Shown piece by piece: positions 43,032 through 52,457 of a stretch of DNA of 63,378 nt. A program made the translations under genes and the position numbers. Source of the DNA: Mycolicibacterium neoaurum ATCC 25795 (lineage in GTDB: Bacteria; Actinomycetota; Actinomycetes; Mycobacteriales; Mycobacteriaceae). The notes under the pieces are model-generated. The model was given only the letters and a program-made list of their open reading frames with translations, had not been told where the DNA came from and made no database searches. Within the stretch, counting starts at the first letter, position 1; each line of letters opens with the position of its first letter. Location: assembly GCF_000691525.1 (NCBI RefSeq), contig NZ_JMDW01000024.1, positions 1 to 63,378 of the forward strand, read 5' to 3'.

Positions 43032-46000
43032 GGCCCGATCCGGATGTCACCAGGGGAGTACAGACCCGAGTGCGTGCTGGTGCCCAGTTCGATCTCGGCG
43101 GGCTCCGCATCGACGATCGTGTCGAAGCGGCGCAGCGAACCCCAGTCCTGCCCCCAGTCGTGGGACAGGTAGGTCGACATCACCGATGCCCGCAGCAGCA
43201 GGTCGGTGATTCCCAGCAGGCCGCCGTTGATGCCGTCCTGCCAGGTGTCGGTGCTCTGCAGCTTGGCGTAGTAGTCCGGGGAGATGCGGAACTTCGGCAC
43301 CTCGGTCACACCGTTGGCGTGCAGCATCGGCCGCTGGCACGGAAAGACCATGCCCACCGCCCAGTCCATCAGGACCGGTTGGGTGGAACCGACGTACTCC
43401 TGCACCGAGCGGACCTCCGGCACCCGCGGCGGTGTCACCGCGATCCAGTCGCCCTGGCCGAGCGACAGATCCTCGGCGATGACCCGCACTGCCACGGCAT
43501 CGGTGGGGATCTGGGCCCGCGGGTAGCGCAGGTTGCGCCACGACGGCGTGGGGCCGATGTCGTAGGGGGCGACCCGGCCTGCGGGCACGGGAACACCGTC
43601 GGGACCGGCGGTCGCATATTCCAGCTCGACGGTCTGGCCGGTGGTGAGTCCCTTGGCCACGCTGGTGCCGGTGATGGTGCCCGCGGCGGTGATGACGACG
43701 AGTGGGTGCGCGTCGTCGGCGGGCGGCAGTTCGTACCATGCCGAGGCCAGCCGGCTTTCCTGCTGTGCGCCGGTGGAATAGGTGCCTGCCACCGGCACCC
43801 GGGCGGGATCGAGCCCGTAGGGAAGCGGTACCCGGGATCCGTTGATTCCCGGGCGCGATAACCGCACCGGCCGGTTCCAGTCGTAATCGGTGCCCGGCTG
43901 CGGGTTGTTCAACCGAATCGCCTCGGCGATGATGCGATCGGGCACCCCATCCGGGCTGAACCCGGCGGGATCGGTGCCGCCCAGCGGGCCGAGCGGTCCG
44001 TAGTCGCCGGGCAGTGCGCGTAGGAAGCCGTCGTTGGAATTCGGTTCGACGAGTACGTCGTCGGCCATCCCGCAGCCCCCGGCGAAGGCGCGGATGTTGG
44101 CCCAGCCGTTGGAGTAGGTCGGGTATTGGCGGACCACACCGATGGCCATCGACGCGACAAAGATCACGACCATGAAGCCGGCGGCCAACGGAACCGGTGC
44201 GGCCGTGAGCCTGTCGACCAGTCGGGATTCTGTCTTACCCGACACGTGCAGCCAGAAGGCCCACAGCGCCGCGACACCGAACAGCGCGAAGAACATCGTG
44301 CTGACGGTGACACCGCCGATCGCGGGTACCGAATTGTTGAACGGCACACCGAAGTTGGAGACGTACCACCACCCGTTGACAGATGCGAAGCACAGCGCCA
44401 GCACGAAGAACACCAAGGCCAAAAAGGCCATCCGGTTACGTGCCGAACGCAGGATCGCCGGCGAGACCATCACGGTGGCCAGCGCCGCCATCGCTCCGCC
44501 GACCGCGGCGAACAGGCCGAAGTGGTGGATCCACTTGGTCGGGGTGAACATCAGGAAGAAGATCGTCGCGAAGATGATGCCCATCAGTCGCCAGGCCGGA
44601 CCCCGCGCGATGCCCGCGATCCGCTTGCGACGCAACATCATGAACAGCGACGGGAAGAGGCACAGCGCGGTGAACAGGAAGGCGAACCGCCGCGAGATCG
44701 CACCGTCGACGGTCGGCAGCACCAGGTAGTAGTAGCGCAGGTTCTCGGTGTACCACTCCTGGCTGGGGCCGATGGCCGTCCGGATCCTGGTGGCCTCCAG
44801 CACCGTCGCGAGCGTCTGGTCGGCGAACACCACCGCCAGGATCACGGTGCCCGCGGCCAGTAGTGGTGCCAGCAGTGGCCACAGGCCGACGGTGTGCCGC
44901 CTGCGCATGATGATCCGCAGGATGGGTCGGCCGCCGGCGACCAGTGCCGCCACCGCGATCAACCCGGTCGGCTGGATACCGAGGGTGAACGCGGCCGTGA
45001 AGATCGCCAGCGCGGCCGGGGTGAGCCGGCCCGAGGTGACGGCGCGTTCGATGAGGACGTAGGTGATCAGCGCACCGGTGGCGATCTGCCCTTCCGGGCG
45101 AAGACCGTTGTTGAAGGGCATCCATGCGCCGATCAGCACCAGGCCCGCGGCCCACAGTGCGGGCCTGCTGGCGATCACGGCCGGGCCGAGGCGAGGCAGC
45201 ACTTCCCGCGACAGCAACACCCAGCAGACCAGCGAACAGATCAGATCCGGCAGCCGCATCCAGATGCCTGCGGTGCTCACCTGCGACATCAACGCCAGGA
45301 CGTTGTAGTACCAGCCGAACGGATCCTCCGGGACGCCGAACCACCGGAAGTAGTTGGCCATGTACCCGGAATGTTCGGCGGTGCGGGCCATCTGCATCTG
45401 GTAGCCGTCATCGGAGGAGTTGGTGCCGATGATGTACCAGAGGACGAAGATGCCCACGACGAAAGCGTCCACCGCGGTGAAGGTCCGCCAGCGGGTCGGA
45501 ATGAGGCGACGCATCCGTCGGCCGTCGGTGCGGTCCAACCGCCACAGTGCAAGCAGCGCAATGAAAGTGGACAGGATCGCCAGCACGATCGCCGCGAGCT
45601 TCGCCGGCGTCGGGTGTGTGGTGAACCGGGTGTCGATATCTGCCGACAGTGACAACCCTTGCGGGACAGGTCCGGTGAGGTCGGTGAACACGCCCACGAT
45701 GGCCGGCCGCAGATTGGGGTCCGGGTAACCGGTTCGCTGCGGTGAGCCGTCATCCTTGGTCAGGCCGACGAAATCGGCATACGTGCCATCGTGGTTGGAG
45801 ATGATCTCGATTCTCGAGCAACCGCCGATCCGGTCGCGTTCGACGCTGGCGACCACCACATTGCGGACGATGACGTCGACGCGGTCCTCGCTGGCGGTCA
45901 CCAGCATCGCGTTCAGCGCCGCATCCCGTCCCTTGGCGGGCGCGGTACCCATGATCAAGCCACCGTCGGCCGGCATGCCCTGGATCACCGAACAGGGCAC

Positions 46001-46282
46001 CGTCGCGGTCAGGCTGACCGGTGCCTGCGAGATCAGCGGTGCGGTGACGTTGTCCAGTTGGTTGTTCTGCGGCCAGTTGAGCGTTGCGGTGGTCTGGGTG
46101 ACCGGCAACAGCGGAACCGCCACCGCCATCACGAAACCCAGCAGACCCGCGATCACCGCGACCCACCTGGCGATCTGGACGTCACGGGCAGGATCGGACT
46201 GCGCCCACTGTTCCTTCACCGTCGCACTCACGGCAGATGTCTCGCCGTGCGGGGTTTTCTGTCCGTTCGCGCGCTCACTCAC
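43028..46282 (-). CDS. embB: Arabinosyltransferase EmbB
   Basis: This 1084-residue GT-C enzyme, paired with EmbA, extends arabinan of arabinogalactan from decaprenyl-phospho-arabinose and is the main target of ethambutol. An N-terminal periplasmic jelly-roll (about 60-225) precedes about 15 TM helices, with the catalytic pair D291-D292 (M. tuberculosis D299-D300). A C-terminal carbohydrate-binding domain follows and ends GDIRIGP. In the resistance-determining region the sequence is DDGYQMQMAR, where M. tuberculosis has DDGYILGMAR. So positions equivalent to 303, 304 and 305 are Gln, Met and Gln; Met306 is kept. GTG 46282 overlaps the embA stop. Confidence 0.97.
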   Translation of the reverse strand: MSERANGQKTPHGETSAVSATVKEQWAQSDPARDVQIARWVAVIAGLLGFVMAVAVPLLPVTQTTATLNWPQNNQLDNVTAPLISQAPVSLTATVPCSVIQGMPADGGLIMGTAPAKGRDAALNAMLVTASEDRVDVIVRNVVVASVERDRIGGCSRIEIISNHDGTYADFVGLTKDDGSPQRTGYPDPNLRPAIVGVFTDLTGPVPQGLSLSADIDTRFTTHPTPAKLAAIVLAILSTFIALLALWRLDRTDGRRMRRLIPTRWRTFTAVDAFVVGIFVLWYIIGTNSSDDGYQMQMARTAEHSGYMANYFRWFGVPEDPFGWYYNVLALMSQVSTAGIWMRLPDLICSLVCWVLLSREVLPRLGPAVIASRPALWAAGLVLIGAWMPFNNGLRPEGQIATGALITYVLIERAVTSGRLTPAALAIFTAAFTLGIQPTGLIAVAALVAGGRPILRIIMRRRHTVGLWPLLAPLLAAGTVILAVVFADQTLATVLEATRIRTAIGPSQEWYTENLRYYYLVLPTVDGAISRRFAFLFTALCLFPSLFMMLRRKRIAGIARGPAWRLMGIIFATIFFLMFTPTKWIHHFGLFAAVGGAMAALATVMVSPAILRSARNRMAFLALVFFVLALCFASVNGWWYVSNFGVPFNNSVPAIGGVTVSTMFFALFGVAALWAFWLHVSGKTESRLVDRLTAAPVPLAAGFMVVIFVASMAIGVVRQYPTYSNGWANIRAFAGGCGMADDVLVEPNSNDGFLRALPGDYGPLGPLGGTDPAGFSPDGVPDRIIAEAIRLNNPQPGTDYDWNRPVRLSRPGINGSRVPLPYGLDPARVPVAGTYSTGAQQESRLASAWYELPPADDAHPLVVITAAGTITGTSVAKGLTTGQTVELEYATAGPDGVPVPAGRVAPYDIGPTPSWRNLRYPRAQIPTDAVAVRVIAEDLSLGQGDWIAVTPPRVPEVRSVQEYVGSTQPVLMDWAVGMVFPCQRPMLHANGVTEVPKFRISPDYYAKLQSTDTWQDGINGGLLGITDLLLRASVMSTYLSHDWGQDWGSLRRFDTIVDAEPAEIELGTSTHSGLYSPGDIRIGP

Positions 46283-49200
46283 GGCAGCGCCCTGATCGGT
46301 CCGCCGCGGCTCCAGCCGTACACGTTCTGTGTCCCTTCTTCGATGGCTGCCTTGGGCGCCCGGTCGGCGGGCACGACGCGCACGTAGCGTTCCAGCGATC
46401 CCCAGTCGCGATACCAGTCGTCACGCAGGTAGGTCGGGATCGTCGAGGTGCGCAACAGTGCCTGGATGAACAGGAAAGGCCCGCCATCCTCGGCGGACTG
46501 CCACTGATTCGACGACACCACCATCTGCTTGAAGTTCGGCAGGATCCGGTACTCGGGAAGTTCCGCCACGCCGAGATGTTCGCCGAACGGGCGCTGGCAC
46601 GGGAAGTTCGACGCGGTCGCGATGTCCATCATGACCGGGGTCTGGCTGCCCAGATACTCCTGCGCGGTCTGCAACACCGGCACCCGTGGCGGTGTGAAGG
46701 CGAACCACTGGTCCTCCGACAGGTTCGGGTCATCGGCCACGATGCGGGCGACGTTGGCCTCCGGGGGTGCCGTCGTCAGCGGGAAACGCAGGTTGCGCCA
46801 AGCCTTCTGCTGGAAGATGTCGATGGGCTGGACCTCGTTGAGCGCCTCATAGGACCCGTCCGGCCGGTGGACACCCCACTGCAGCTTCAGCGACTGGCCG
46901 TATTTGAACGACCCGTCCTCCTCGTAGTACCAGATCGCGCCTGCGGCGGCGACGCTCACCAGTGGACGGTCCGGTGTGCGCGGCGGCAACTGGTACCACG
47001 ACGATGTCGCCTTGGCGGCCACGGTGTTCTCGTCGAAACTGCCCATCACCGGGGTGCGTGCCGGATCGAGGCCGAAGGGCAGGAACACCCGCGACCCGTT
47101 GATTCCTTCCGGCCCGTACCCACCGCCGGTACCGGCGGCGTAACCGACACCGATATTGGGTTTGTCGACCGGGCCGTCGGAGTTCACGGTGCCCGGATTC
47201 GCTGCGACGGGTTCGGCGGGTTCCAGGGTGTCGCTGACGCCGTTGGGGGTGAACCCGACCGGGTTCTCCCCACCGAGCGGTCCGTACCGGCCGTAGCGCT
47301 GACCCGGGACCGGTTCCAGCAGACCGGCATTGGTGTCGGCCTCGACCAAGACGTGGTCGGCCATCGCGCAACTGGTGCCCGACAGACCGGACCGCAACGC
47401 AGACAGGTTGGCCAGCCCTGTCGTGTAGACGGGATAGCGGCCCACGGTCGCCTTGACCATCGAGCCGAGCTCGAGCACCACCATGATCACGGCGACCACG
47501 AGCAACGGCGTCGATGCCAGCGCCCGGTTTCGGCCGGTGTCGGCCACCTCGGTGTGCCCGGCGTAGTCGATACGGAAGTGCAGCCAGGCGGTGAGCAGTC
47601 CACCGACGATCGCCAGCACGAGGAAGATCGTCGTCACCGGGAAACCGAGGATCACGGGCTGCTTGTCGAACCAGGGCACCCCGTAGTTGCCGGTATAGAA
47701 CCAGCCGTTGATACCCGAGGTGGCCCAGGCGAGCACGAACAGCAGGGCCGTCACGTACAGCGCGAGATTGCGCCGGCTGTGCAGGCCGACCCGCGCCAGC
47801 GCGAACGCCGTCACGGCGCCCAGTGCTCCCGCCAGCCCGGCGAAGGCGCCGAACTGCACGGCCCACTTGGTCGGCGTGAAGTGCAGCAGCAACAGGCCGA
47901 TCCCGGCGGTGCCGATCAAGCGCCACACCGGACCGTTCATCGCGCCGGGGACGGTGCCGCGGCGCAGCAGCACCATCAGCAGCCCGAACAGGCACAGCAG
48001 CAGGATGAGGACCGCGAACCGCCGGGTCATCGAACCGTCGACACTGTCTTCGACGGTCAGGAAGTAGTACCGCAGGAACTCCTGGTACCAGGCGATCGTG
48101 GGTCCGACGGTGTACTTGATGCGCGCGGACTCGGCGACGGTGGCCAGCGTCTGGTCACGGAACACCACCACGAACAACACCGCGGCGGCGGCGCCCAGCG
48201 GGGCGAGCTGGGCCAGCAGCCCCTGATCCGGCCTGCGGGCGGCGATCATCCGGGTGACGGCGCGCGCGCCGACGAGCAGCGGGGCGAGCGCGATCAGTCC
48301 CTGCGGTGCCAGCGTCACGCTGAACACGGCGATCACGATGGCGAGCGCGGTGGGCCACAGGATCCTTCGCGCCACCGAGATCTCGACGAGCATCCAGACC
48401 AGGAGCACGCCGAACGCGATCAACGGTTCGGGTCGCAGACCGTTGTTGAAGGGCAGCCAGGCGGCCAGGAAGACCGCGCCACCGGTCCACAGTGCAATCC
48501 GGTTGTGGGCCAGTCGGGCACCGAGGCGGGGCAGCACGAAATGGCTGAGGATCAGCCAGGTGCCGATGGCGGCCAGGGTGGCGGGCAGCCGCATCCAGAC
48601 TCCGGCGGTGCTGATGGAGGCCAGATGTGCCAGCACGCTCTGGTACCAGTCGAACGGGGCCTCGGATGCGCCGAAGTAGCGGTAGTAATTGGTGACGTAA
48701 CCGGCGTCGGACGATACCCGGGCGATCGTCAGGTTGTAGCCGTCGTCGGATGACTGCGGGCCGACGATATGCCAGAGCAACAAGGAGCTCAGCACGCCGG
48801 CATCGGCAAGCCACGTCGCCCAGCCCGTGCGACGGCGGTCCCAACCCCGTAGGCGGCGTCCCGTCGTGCGGTCCAACAGGGCCAGCGCGATGATCGAGGC
48901 CAGCACCGACGCGGTGCCCAGCACCATGACGGCCAGTTTCAGCGCGGTCGGACTGGTGATGAACCGGGTGTCGATGTCGACCCGCGCCCGCACGCCAGAG
49001 TCGAGACCGACCGGCAGTTCGGTGAACAGGCCCGCGACCTGCGGACGTTTGTCCACGTCCAGTTCGCCGCGCGCGCCGGGGATACCGATGAAATCGGCGC
49101 CGACGGCGTCGACGTCGGCCCAGATGTGCAGGTCGCCGCAGGCCCCGGAAGCGACGGCATCGCGCGGGGCCACCGCGGCGACGGTGTCCCGGAAGGCCAC

Positions 49201-49524
49201 GTACACGACGTCGGCATTGGCGTTGACGAACAATCCGTTGCGTCCGGCGTCGATACCGCCCGGCGGGATCGTCGAGAACACCAGCCCGCCGTCGGCGGGC
49301 AGCGTGGCGATGGCCTGGCACGGGATGGTCACGTCCAGTTCGCGCGGTGCTCCCGATACCAGCGGGGCGGTGACATCGCTGATGAAGCCGTCGGCGCCGG
49401 CTGTTTGCGGCCATTGGATCGTCGCCGTGCTCTGCCGAACCGGCAACAAGGGCGCAAGAGCGCAGAGCACCATGCCGACGAGGCCCGCGATGATGGCTAC
49501 GAGGCGGATGGTCCTAGTGGGCAC
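46279..49524 (-). CDS. embA: Arabinosyltransferase EmbA
   Basis: A 1081-residue GT-C arabinosyltransferase, partner of EmbB. DGFISDVTAPLVSGAPREL, the acidic pair D260-D261 in SSDDGYNLTIAR, and the C-terminus GPIRALP are all close to M. tuberculosis EmbA. GTG 49524 (VPTRTIRLVAIIAG) resembles the M. tuberculosis start; a TTG at 49533 is also in frame. Instead of following embC, it follows an alkB-type gene with a 57-bp gap that holds its own -10-like element. Confidence 0.96.
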   Translation of the reverse strand: MPTRTIRLVAIIAGLVGMVLCALAPLLPVRQSTATIQWPQTAGADGFISDVTAPLVSGAPRELDVTIPCQAIATLPADGGLVFSTIPPGGIDAGRNGLFVNANADVVYVAFRDTVAAVAPRDAVASGACGDLHIWADVDAVGADFIGIPGARGELDVDKRPQVAGLFTELPVGLDSGVRARVDIDTRFITSPTALKLAVMVLGTASVLASIIALALLDRTTGRRLRGWDRRRTGWATWLADAGVLSSLLLWHIVGPQSSDDGYNLTIARVSSDAGYVTNYYRYFGASEAPFDWYQSVLAHLASISTAGVWMRLPATLAAIGTWLILSHFVLPRLGARLAHNRIALWTGGAVFLAAWLPFNNGLRPEPLIAFGVLLVWMLVEISVARRILWPTALAIVIAVFSVTLAPQGLIALAPLLVGARAVTRMIAARRPDQGLLAQLAPLGAAAAVLFVVVFRDQTLATVAESARIKYTVGPTIAWYQEFLRYYFLTVEDSVDGSMTRRFAVLILLLCLFGLLMVLLRRGTVPGAMNGPVWRLIGTAGIGLLLLHFTPTKWAVQFGAFAGLAGALGAVTAFALARVGLHSRRNLALYVTALLFVLAWATSGINGWFYTGNYGVPWFDKQPVILGFPVTTIFLVLAIVGGLLTAWLHFRIDYAGHTEVADTGRNRALASTPLLVVAVIMVVLELGSMVKATVGRYPVYTTGLANLSALRSGLSGTSCAMADHVLVEADTNAGLLEPVPGQRYGRYGPLGGENPVGFTPNGVSDTLEPAEPVAANPGTVNSDGPVDKPNIGVGYAAGTGGGYGPEGINGSRVFLPFGLDPARTPVMGSFDENTVAAKATSSWYQLPPRTPDRPLVSVAAAGAIWYYEEDGSFKYGQSLKLQWGVHRPDGSYEALNEVQPIDIFQQKAWRNLRFPLTTAPPEANVARIVADDPNLSEDQWFAFTPPRVPVLQTAQEYLGSQTPVMMDIATASNFPCQRPFGEHLGVAELPEYRILPNFKQMVVSSNQWQSAEDGGPFLFIQALLRTSTIPTYLRDDWYRDWGSLERYVRVVPADRAPKAAIEEGTQNVYGWSRGGPIRALP

Positions 49525-49532
49525 GAGGTTCA

Positions 49533-49538
49533 ACAGTA
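49533..49538 (-). promoter_or_regulatory. Candidate -10 of an embA-embB promoter
   Basis: On the minus strand TACTGT lies eight bases before GTG 49524, which has no Shine-Dalgarno sequence. This would allow embA-embB to be expressed independently of embC and alkB. Confidence 0.4.
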
Positions 49539-49581
49539 AGCGACGAGCCTTGGTGTGCCGTCCCGTGACCCGCGCTGGAAA

Positions 49582-50760
49582 TCAATCTGGGCGGACGGCG
49601 ACCAGGCTGGCGTCGCCGCCGTAGTGGGCAAGAACCCGCGGATCCATCACCCGGCGCCACAACGGCGGGCACCAGGCCAGCACCAGCATGCTGCCGTAAC
49701 CGGTCGGCAGTTGCGGGGCGATGTCCGACGGCTGCAGGGTCTGGTAGGGCTTCTGCGGGTTGGCGTGGTGGTCGGAGTGGCGCTGCAGGTGGTACAGGAA
49801 CACGTTGGCCATCAGGGTGTTGCTGTTCCAGCTATGTCGCTGCCCGACCCGCTCGTAGCGTCCGCTTCCGACCCGCTGGCGGCGCAACCCGTAATGCTCC
49901 AGATAGTTGACGGTCTCCAACAGGCAGATGCCGATGACGGCCTGTCCCAGCAAATACGGCGTGATCACGGCGCCGAACCAGACGATCAGGACGGCGAACG
50001 ACACCGCGGTCAGCAACCAGGCGTTGAGGATGTCGTTGGCCGGTGACCACTTCGACTTGCCTGCCTTCGCCAACCGTGCGGTCTCCAGTTGCCAGGCAGA
50101 ACGCAGCCCGCCCAGCACGGACCTGGGGATGAACCGGTAGATGCTCTCGCCGAATCGCGCGCTGGCCGGGTCGTCCGGAGTGGCGACTCGCACGTGATGG
50201 CCGCGATTGTGCTCGACGAAGAAGTGCCCGTAGCCGGTCTGGGCCAGGGCGATCTTGCTGAGCCTGCGCTCCAGCGTGTCGCGGCGGTGGCCCAGTTCGT
50301 GGGCGGCGTTGATCGCGATTCCGCCGACGATGCCCACGGTGAACATCAGGCCCAGCTTGTCCGGCAACGTCATGGTGACCCAACCGCCGCCGGCCCAGAG
50401 CCAGCAGGCAAAGATCAGCGACAGGTATTGACCTGGCAGATAGAGATAGTTCGCCCACCGGTAGAACGGGTCGGTTTCGAGGTGCGCGAGTGCGTTGCCA
50501 GTGAGGTAACCGTCGTCAGTGCCAATTAGCTGGTCAACGATGGGGATCACGATGAAGGCCATCATCGGACCCACCCACCAGAAGATCGCGGAACCGGTCA
50601 GCTGGACCAGCAACCAGGCCAGCCCCACCAGGCCGGGGACGACGGCGCCGAGCAGCCACAAGTACCTTTTCGCATCGCGCCACCTGCGCGTTGTGCGGGT
50701 CTGCGGGTCGAGCACTTCGTATCCTTGCAAGCTGGACAGTGAGCGAGTTTCCTGAACCAT
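49582..50760 (-). CDS. alkB: AlkB-type alkane 1-monooxygenase / membrane fatty-acid-desaturase family protein
   Basis: This 392-residue di-iron membrane hydroxylase has all His boxes of AlkB: HELGHRRD, EHNRGHH, NYLEHYG and LQRHSDHH. Six hydrophobic helices are visible. AlkB omega-hydroxylates medium-chain alkanes using electrons from rubredoxin. No rubredoxin gene is present nearby, so electrons must come from elsewhere. ATG 50760 is the start; the divergent oxidase gene begins 74 bp away. It sits in the gap between embC and embA, on the emb strand. Typical mycobacterial alkB genes lie with rubA genes, so this is an extra, displaced copy or a different specificity. Confidence 0.9.
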   Translation of the reverse strand: MVQETRSLSSLQGYEVLDPQTRTTRRWRDAKRYLWLLGAVVPGLVGLAWLLVQLTGSAIFWWVGPMMAFIVIPIVDQLIGTDDGYLTGNALAHLETDPFYRWANYLYLPGQYLSLIFACWLWAGGGWVTMTLPDKLGLMFTVGIVGGIAINAAHELGHRRDTLERRLSKIALAQTGYGHFFVEHNRGHHVRVATPDDPASARFGESIYRFIPRSVLGGLRSAWQLETARLAKAGKSKWSPANDILNAWLLTAVSFAVLIVWFGAVITPYLLGQAVIGICLLETVNYLEHYGLRRQRVGSGRYERVGQRHSWNSNTLMANVFLYHLQRHSDHHANPQKPYQTLQPSDIAPQLPTGYGSMLVLAWCPPLWRRVMDPRVLAHYGGDASLVAVRPD

Positions 50761-50834
50761 TTAACCTGGTTCTCAGAGCAGTGCAAACACGGGACGATAA
50801 CGAAGGGGGATTTTGCTGTGAGGGTGGACCGGTT

Positions 50835-52451
50835 TTGCTGACAAGACGGCGGTTCCTGGGTGTCGCGCTCGGTGCGGCGGCCGGTGCCGGCGCCGTGGTG
50901 GCGTGCCAGCGGACCGAGTCCGGCGAGCGACCGGCCGATCGCGCGTTTCACCAGGCCATCGTGGTCGGCAGCGGGTACGGCGGGGGCGTCAGCGCGTTGC
51001 GTTTGGGGGAGGCCGGCGTCGAAACGCTGATCCTGGAGCGCGGTCGGCTCTGGGACACCCCGGACGAGGACGGTAAGCGGTTCAGCAAAATGTTGCCCGC
51101 CGACACCCGGGCGGGTTGGTTCCGCGATGTGCCACCGAGCCTGGTGCCCTCATTCGGCGGCATATCGGTCAACGCGGTCGCTGCCCAGAATCCTGGTTCG
51201 CAGCCGGTCCAGGCGGGCATCTGCGACAAGATCACCTACGGCGCCCACGAGGTCTTCCGCGGGATAGCGGTCGGTGGTGGCTCGATGGTGAACGCCGCGA
51301 TCGCCGCGATACCCACGCCGGATCAGGTGCGGGCGGCCTTCCCCGACATCGACCCCAACGAGTTCCTCGGCACCTATGTCGAGCGGGCCAAGACCACGCT
51401 GAAGATCAGCTATCGCGATATGGGCTGGTTCGAGCAGACCCCCTACTTCCAATATGCGCGGGTGGGGCGCAGTTATGCCGAGGCGGCAGGCTACGGAGTG
51501 GACTACAACGGAAGCGCCTACTCGTTCGATTACATGGTCTCGGAGGCCGCCGGCCAGGCGCCGAAGTCGGCACTGGACTGGGAATGCCAGTACGGCAACA
51601 ACTACGGACGCTTCGGCAGTGTGGATCAGACCTACATCGCCGCGGCGTTGGCCACCGGCAAGGTGACGTTGCGTCCGCTGACCGAGGTGACCGGCATCCG
51701 CCGCGAATCCTCCGGGGAGTACGTGGTGTCCATCCGCGAGATCGATCGGTGGGGCAAAGAGTTGTCGCGCAACGAGATCGGTTGCGAGCAGCTGTATCTG
51801 GCGGCCGGCGTGGTCGGGACGGCTGAGCTGCTACTGCGCGCGCGTGAGAACGGCGATCTTGCCGACCTGTCCGACGAGGTCGGTGAGGGTTATGGCAACA
51901 ACGGGGACATCATGGTGGCCCACAACACCGCCGAGCAGGATCCGGTGGGTACCCTGCAGTCGCTGCTGGGCATGATCAACCTGGACGGTCGCAACGATCC
52001 GGACAACCCGGTGTACGCCAGCATGTTCTCGCTACCGCTGCCGCTGGAGACCCATGCGCTGGGCTACTACGCCATGGTCCGCACCGGCGATCGCGCGGTG
52101 ATCAGCTATGACCGCGCGTCCGACGCCATCTCCATCGATTGGCCGCAGAGCAACACCGACCGCCTGATCGAGCGGGCCAAGCTCGTCTTCGACAAGGTGA
52201 CGCAGGCCAACGGGGTGGATTACCGCGATGACCTGTTCGAGGGGAAAGCCTTCGCGCCCAACACTGTTCACCCATTGGGTGGGTGTGTGCGGGGTGTTGC
52301 CACCGATGCCTTCGGGCGGGTCAACGGTTACGAGAATCTCTATGTCAACGACGCGTCGCTCGTTCCGGGGTATATCGGCTGCAACCCGTACATGTCGATC
52401 ACCGCGCTGGCCGAACGCAATATCGAGGCGATCCTGCAGGGCCGCAAGTAG
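50835..52451 (+). CDS. Tat-exported GMC oxidoreductase, cholesterol-oxidase-like lipoprotein
   Basis: A 538-residue FAD enzyme similar along its length to class I (Streptomyces/Brevibacterium) cholesterol oxidase: VVGSGYGGGVSALRLGEAG, GIAVGGGSMVN, VHPLGGC and GCNPYMSITALAERN. The N-terminus TRRRFLGVAL is a twin-arginine signal, and VVAC24 a lipobox, so it should be a folded, exported lipoprotein. By alignment from memory, His479 and Asn517 equal the catalytic His447 and Asn485 of the Streptomyces enzyme, with the same 38-residue spacing. Glu361, the general base, is Ser396. The start is TTG 50835; earlier starts overlap the divergent alkB promoter. The substrate may differ from cholesterol. 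Confidence 0.86.
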   Translation: MLTRRRFLGVALGAAAGAGAVVACQRTESGERPADRAFHQAIVVGSGYGGGVSALRLGEAGVETLILERGRLWDTPDEDGKRFSKMLPADTRAGWFRDVPPSLVPSFGGISVNAVAAQNPGSQPVQAGICDKITYGAHEVFRGIAVGGGSMVNAAIAAIPTPDQVRAAFPDIDPNEFLGTYVERAKTTLKISYRDMGWFEQTPYFQYARVGRSYAEAAGYGVDYNGSAYSFDYMVSEAAGQAPKSALDWECQYGNNYGRFGSVDQTYIAAALATGKVTLRPLTEVTGIRRESSGEYVVSIREIDRWGKELSRNEIGCEQLYLAAGVVGTAELLLRARENGDLADLSDEVGEGYGNNGDIMVAHNTAEQDPVGTLQSLLGMINLDGRNDPDNPVYASMFSLPLPLETHALGYYAMVRTGDRAVISYDRASDAISIDWPQSNTDRLIERAKLVFDKVTQANGVDYRDDLFEGKAFAPNTVHPLGGCVRGVATDAFGRVNGYENLYVNDASLVPGYIGCNPYMSITALAERNIEAILQGRK

Positions 52452-52457
52452 GCACTG

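Noticed and set aside
46237..48753. 838-codon plus-strand open frame opposite embA
   Set aside because: Shadow of embA for the same reasons.
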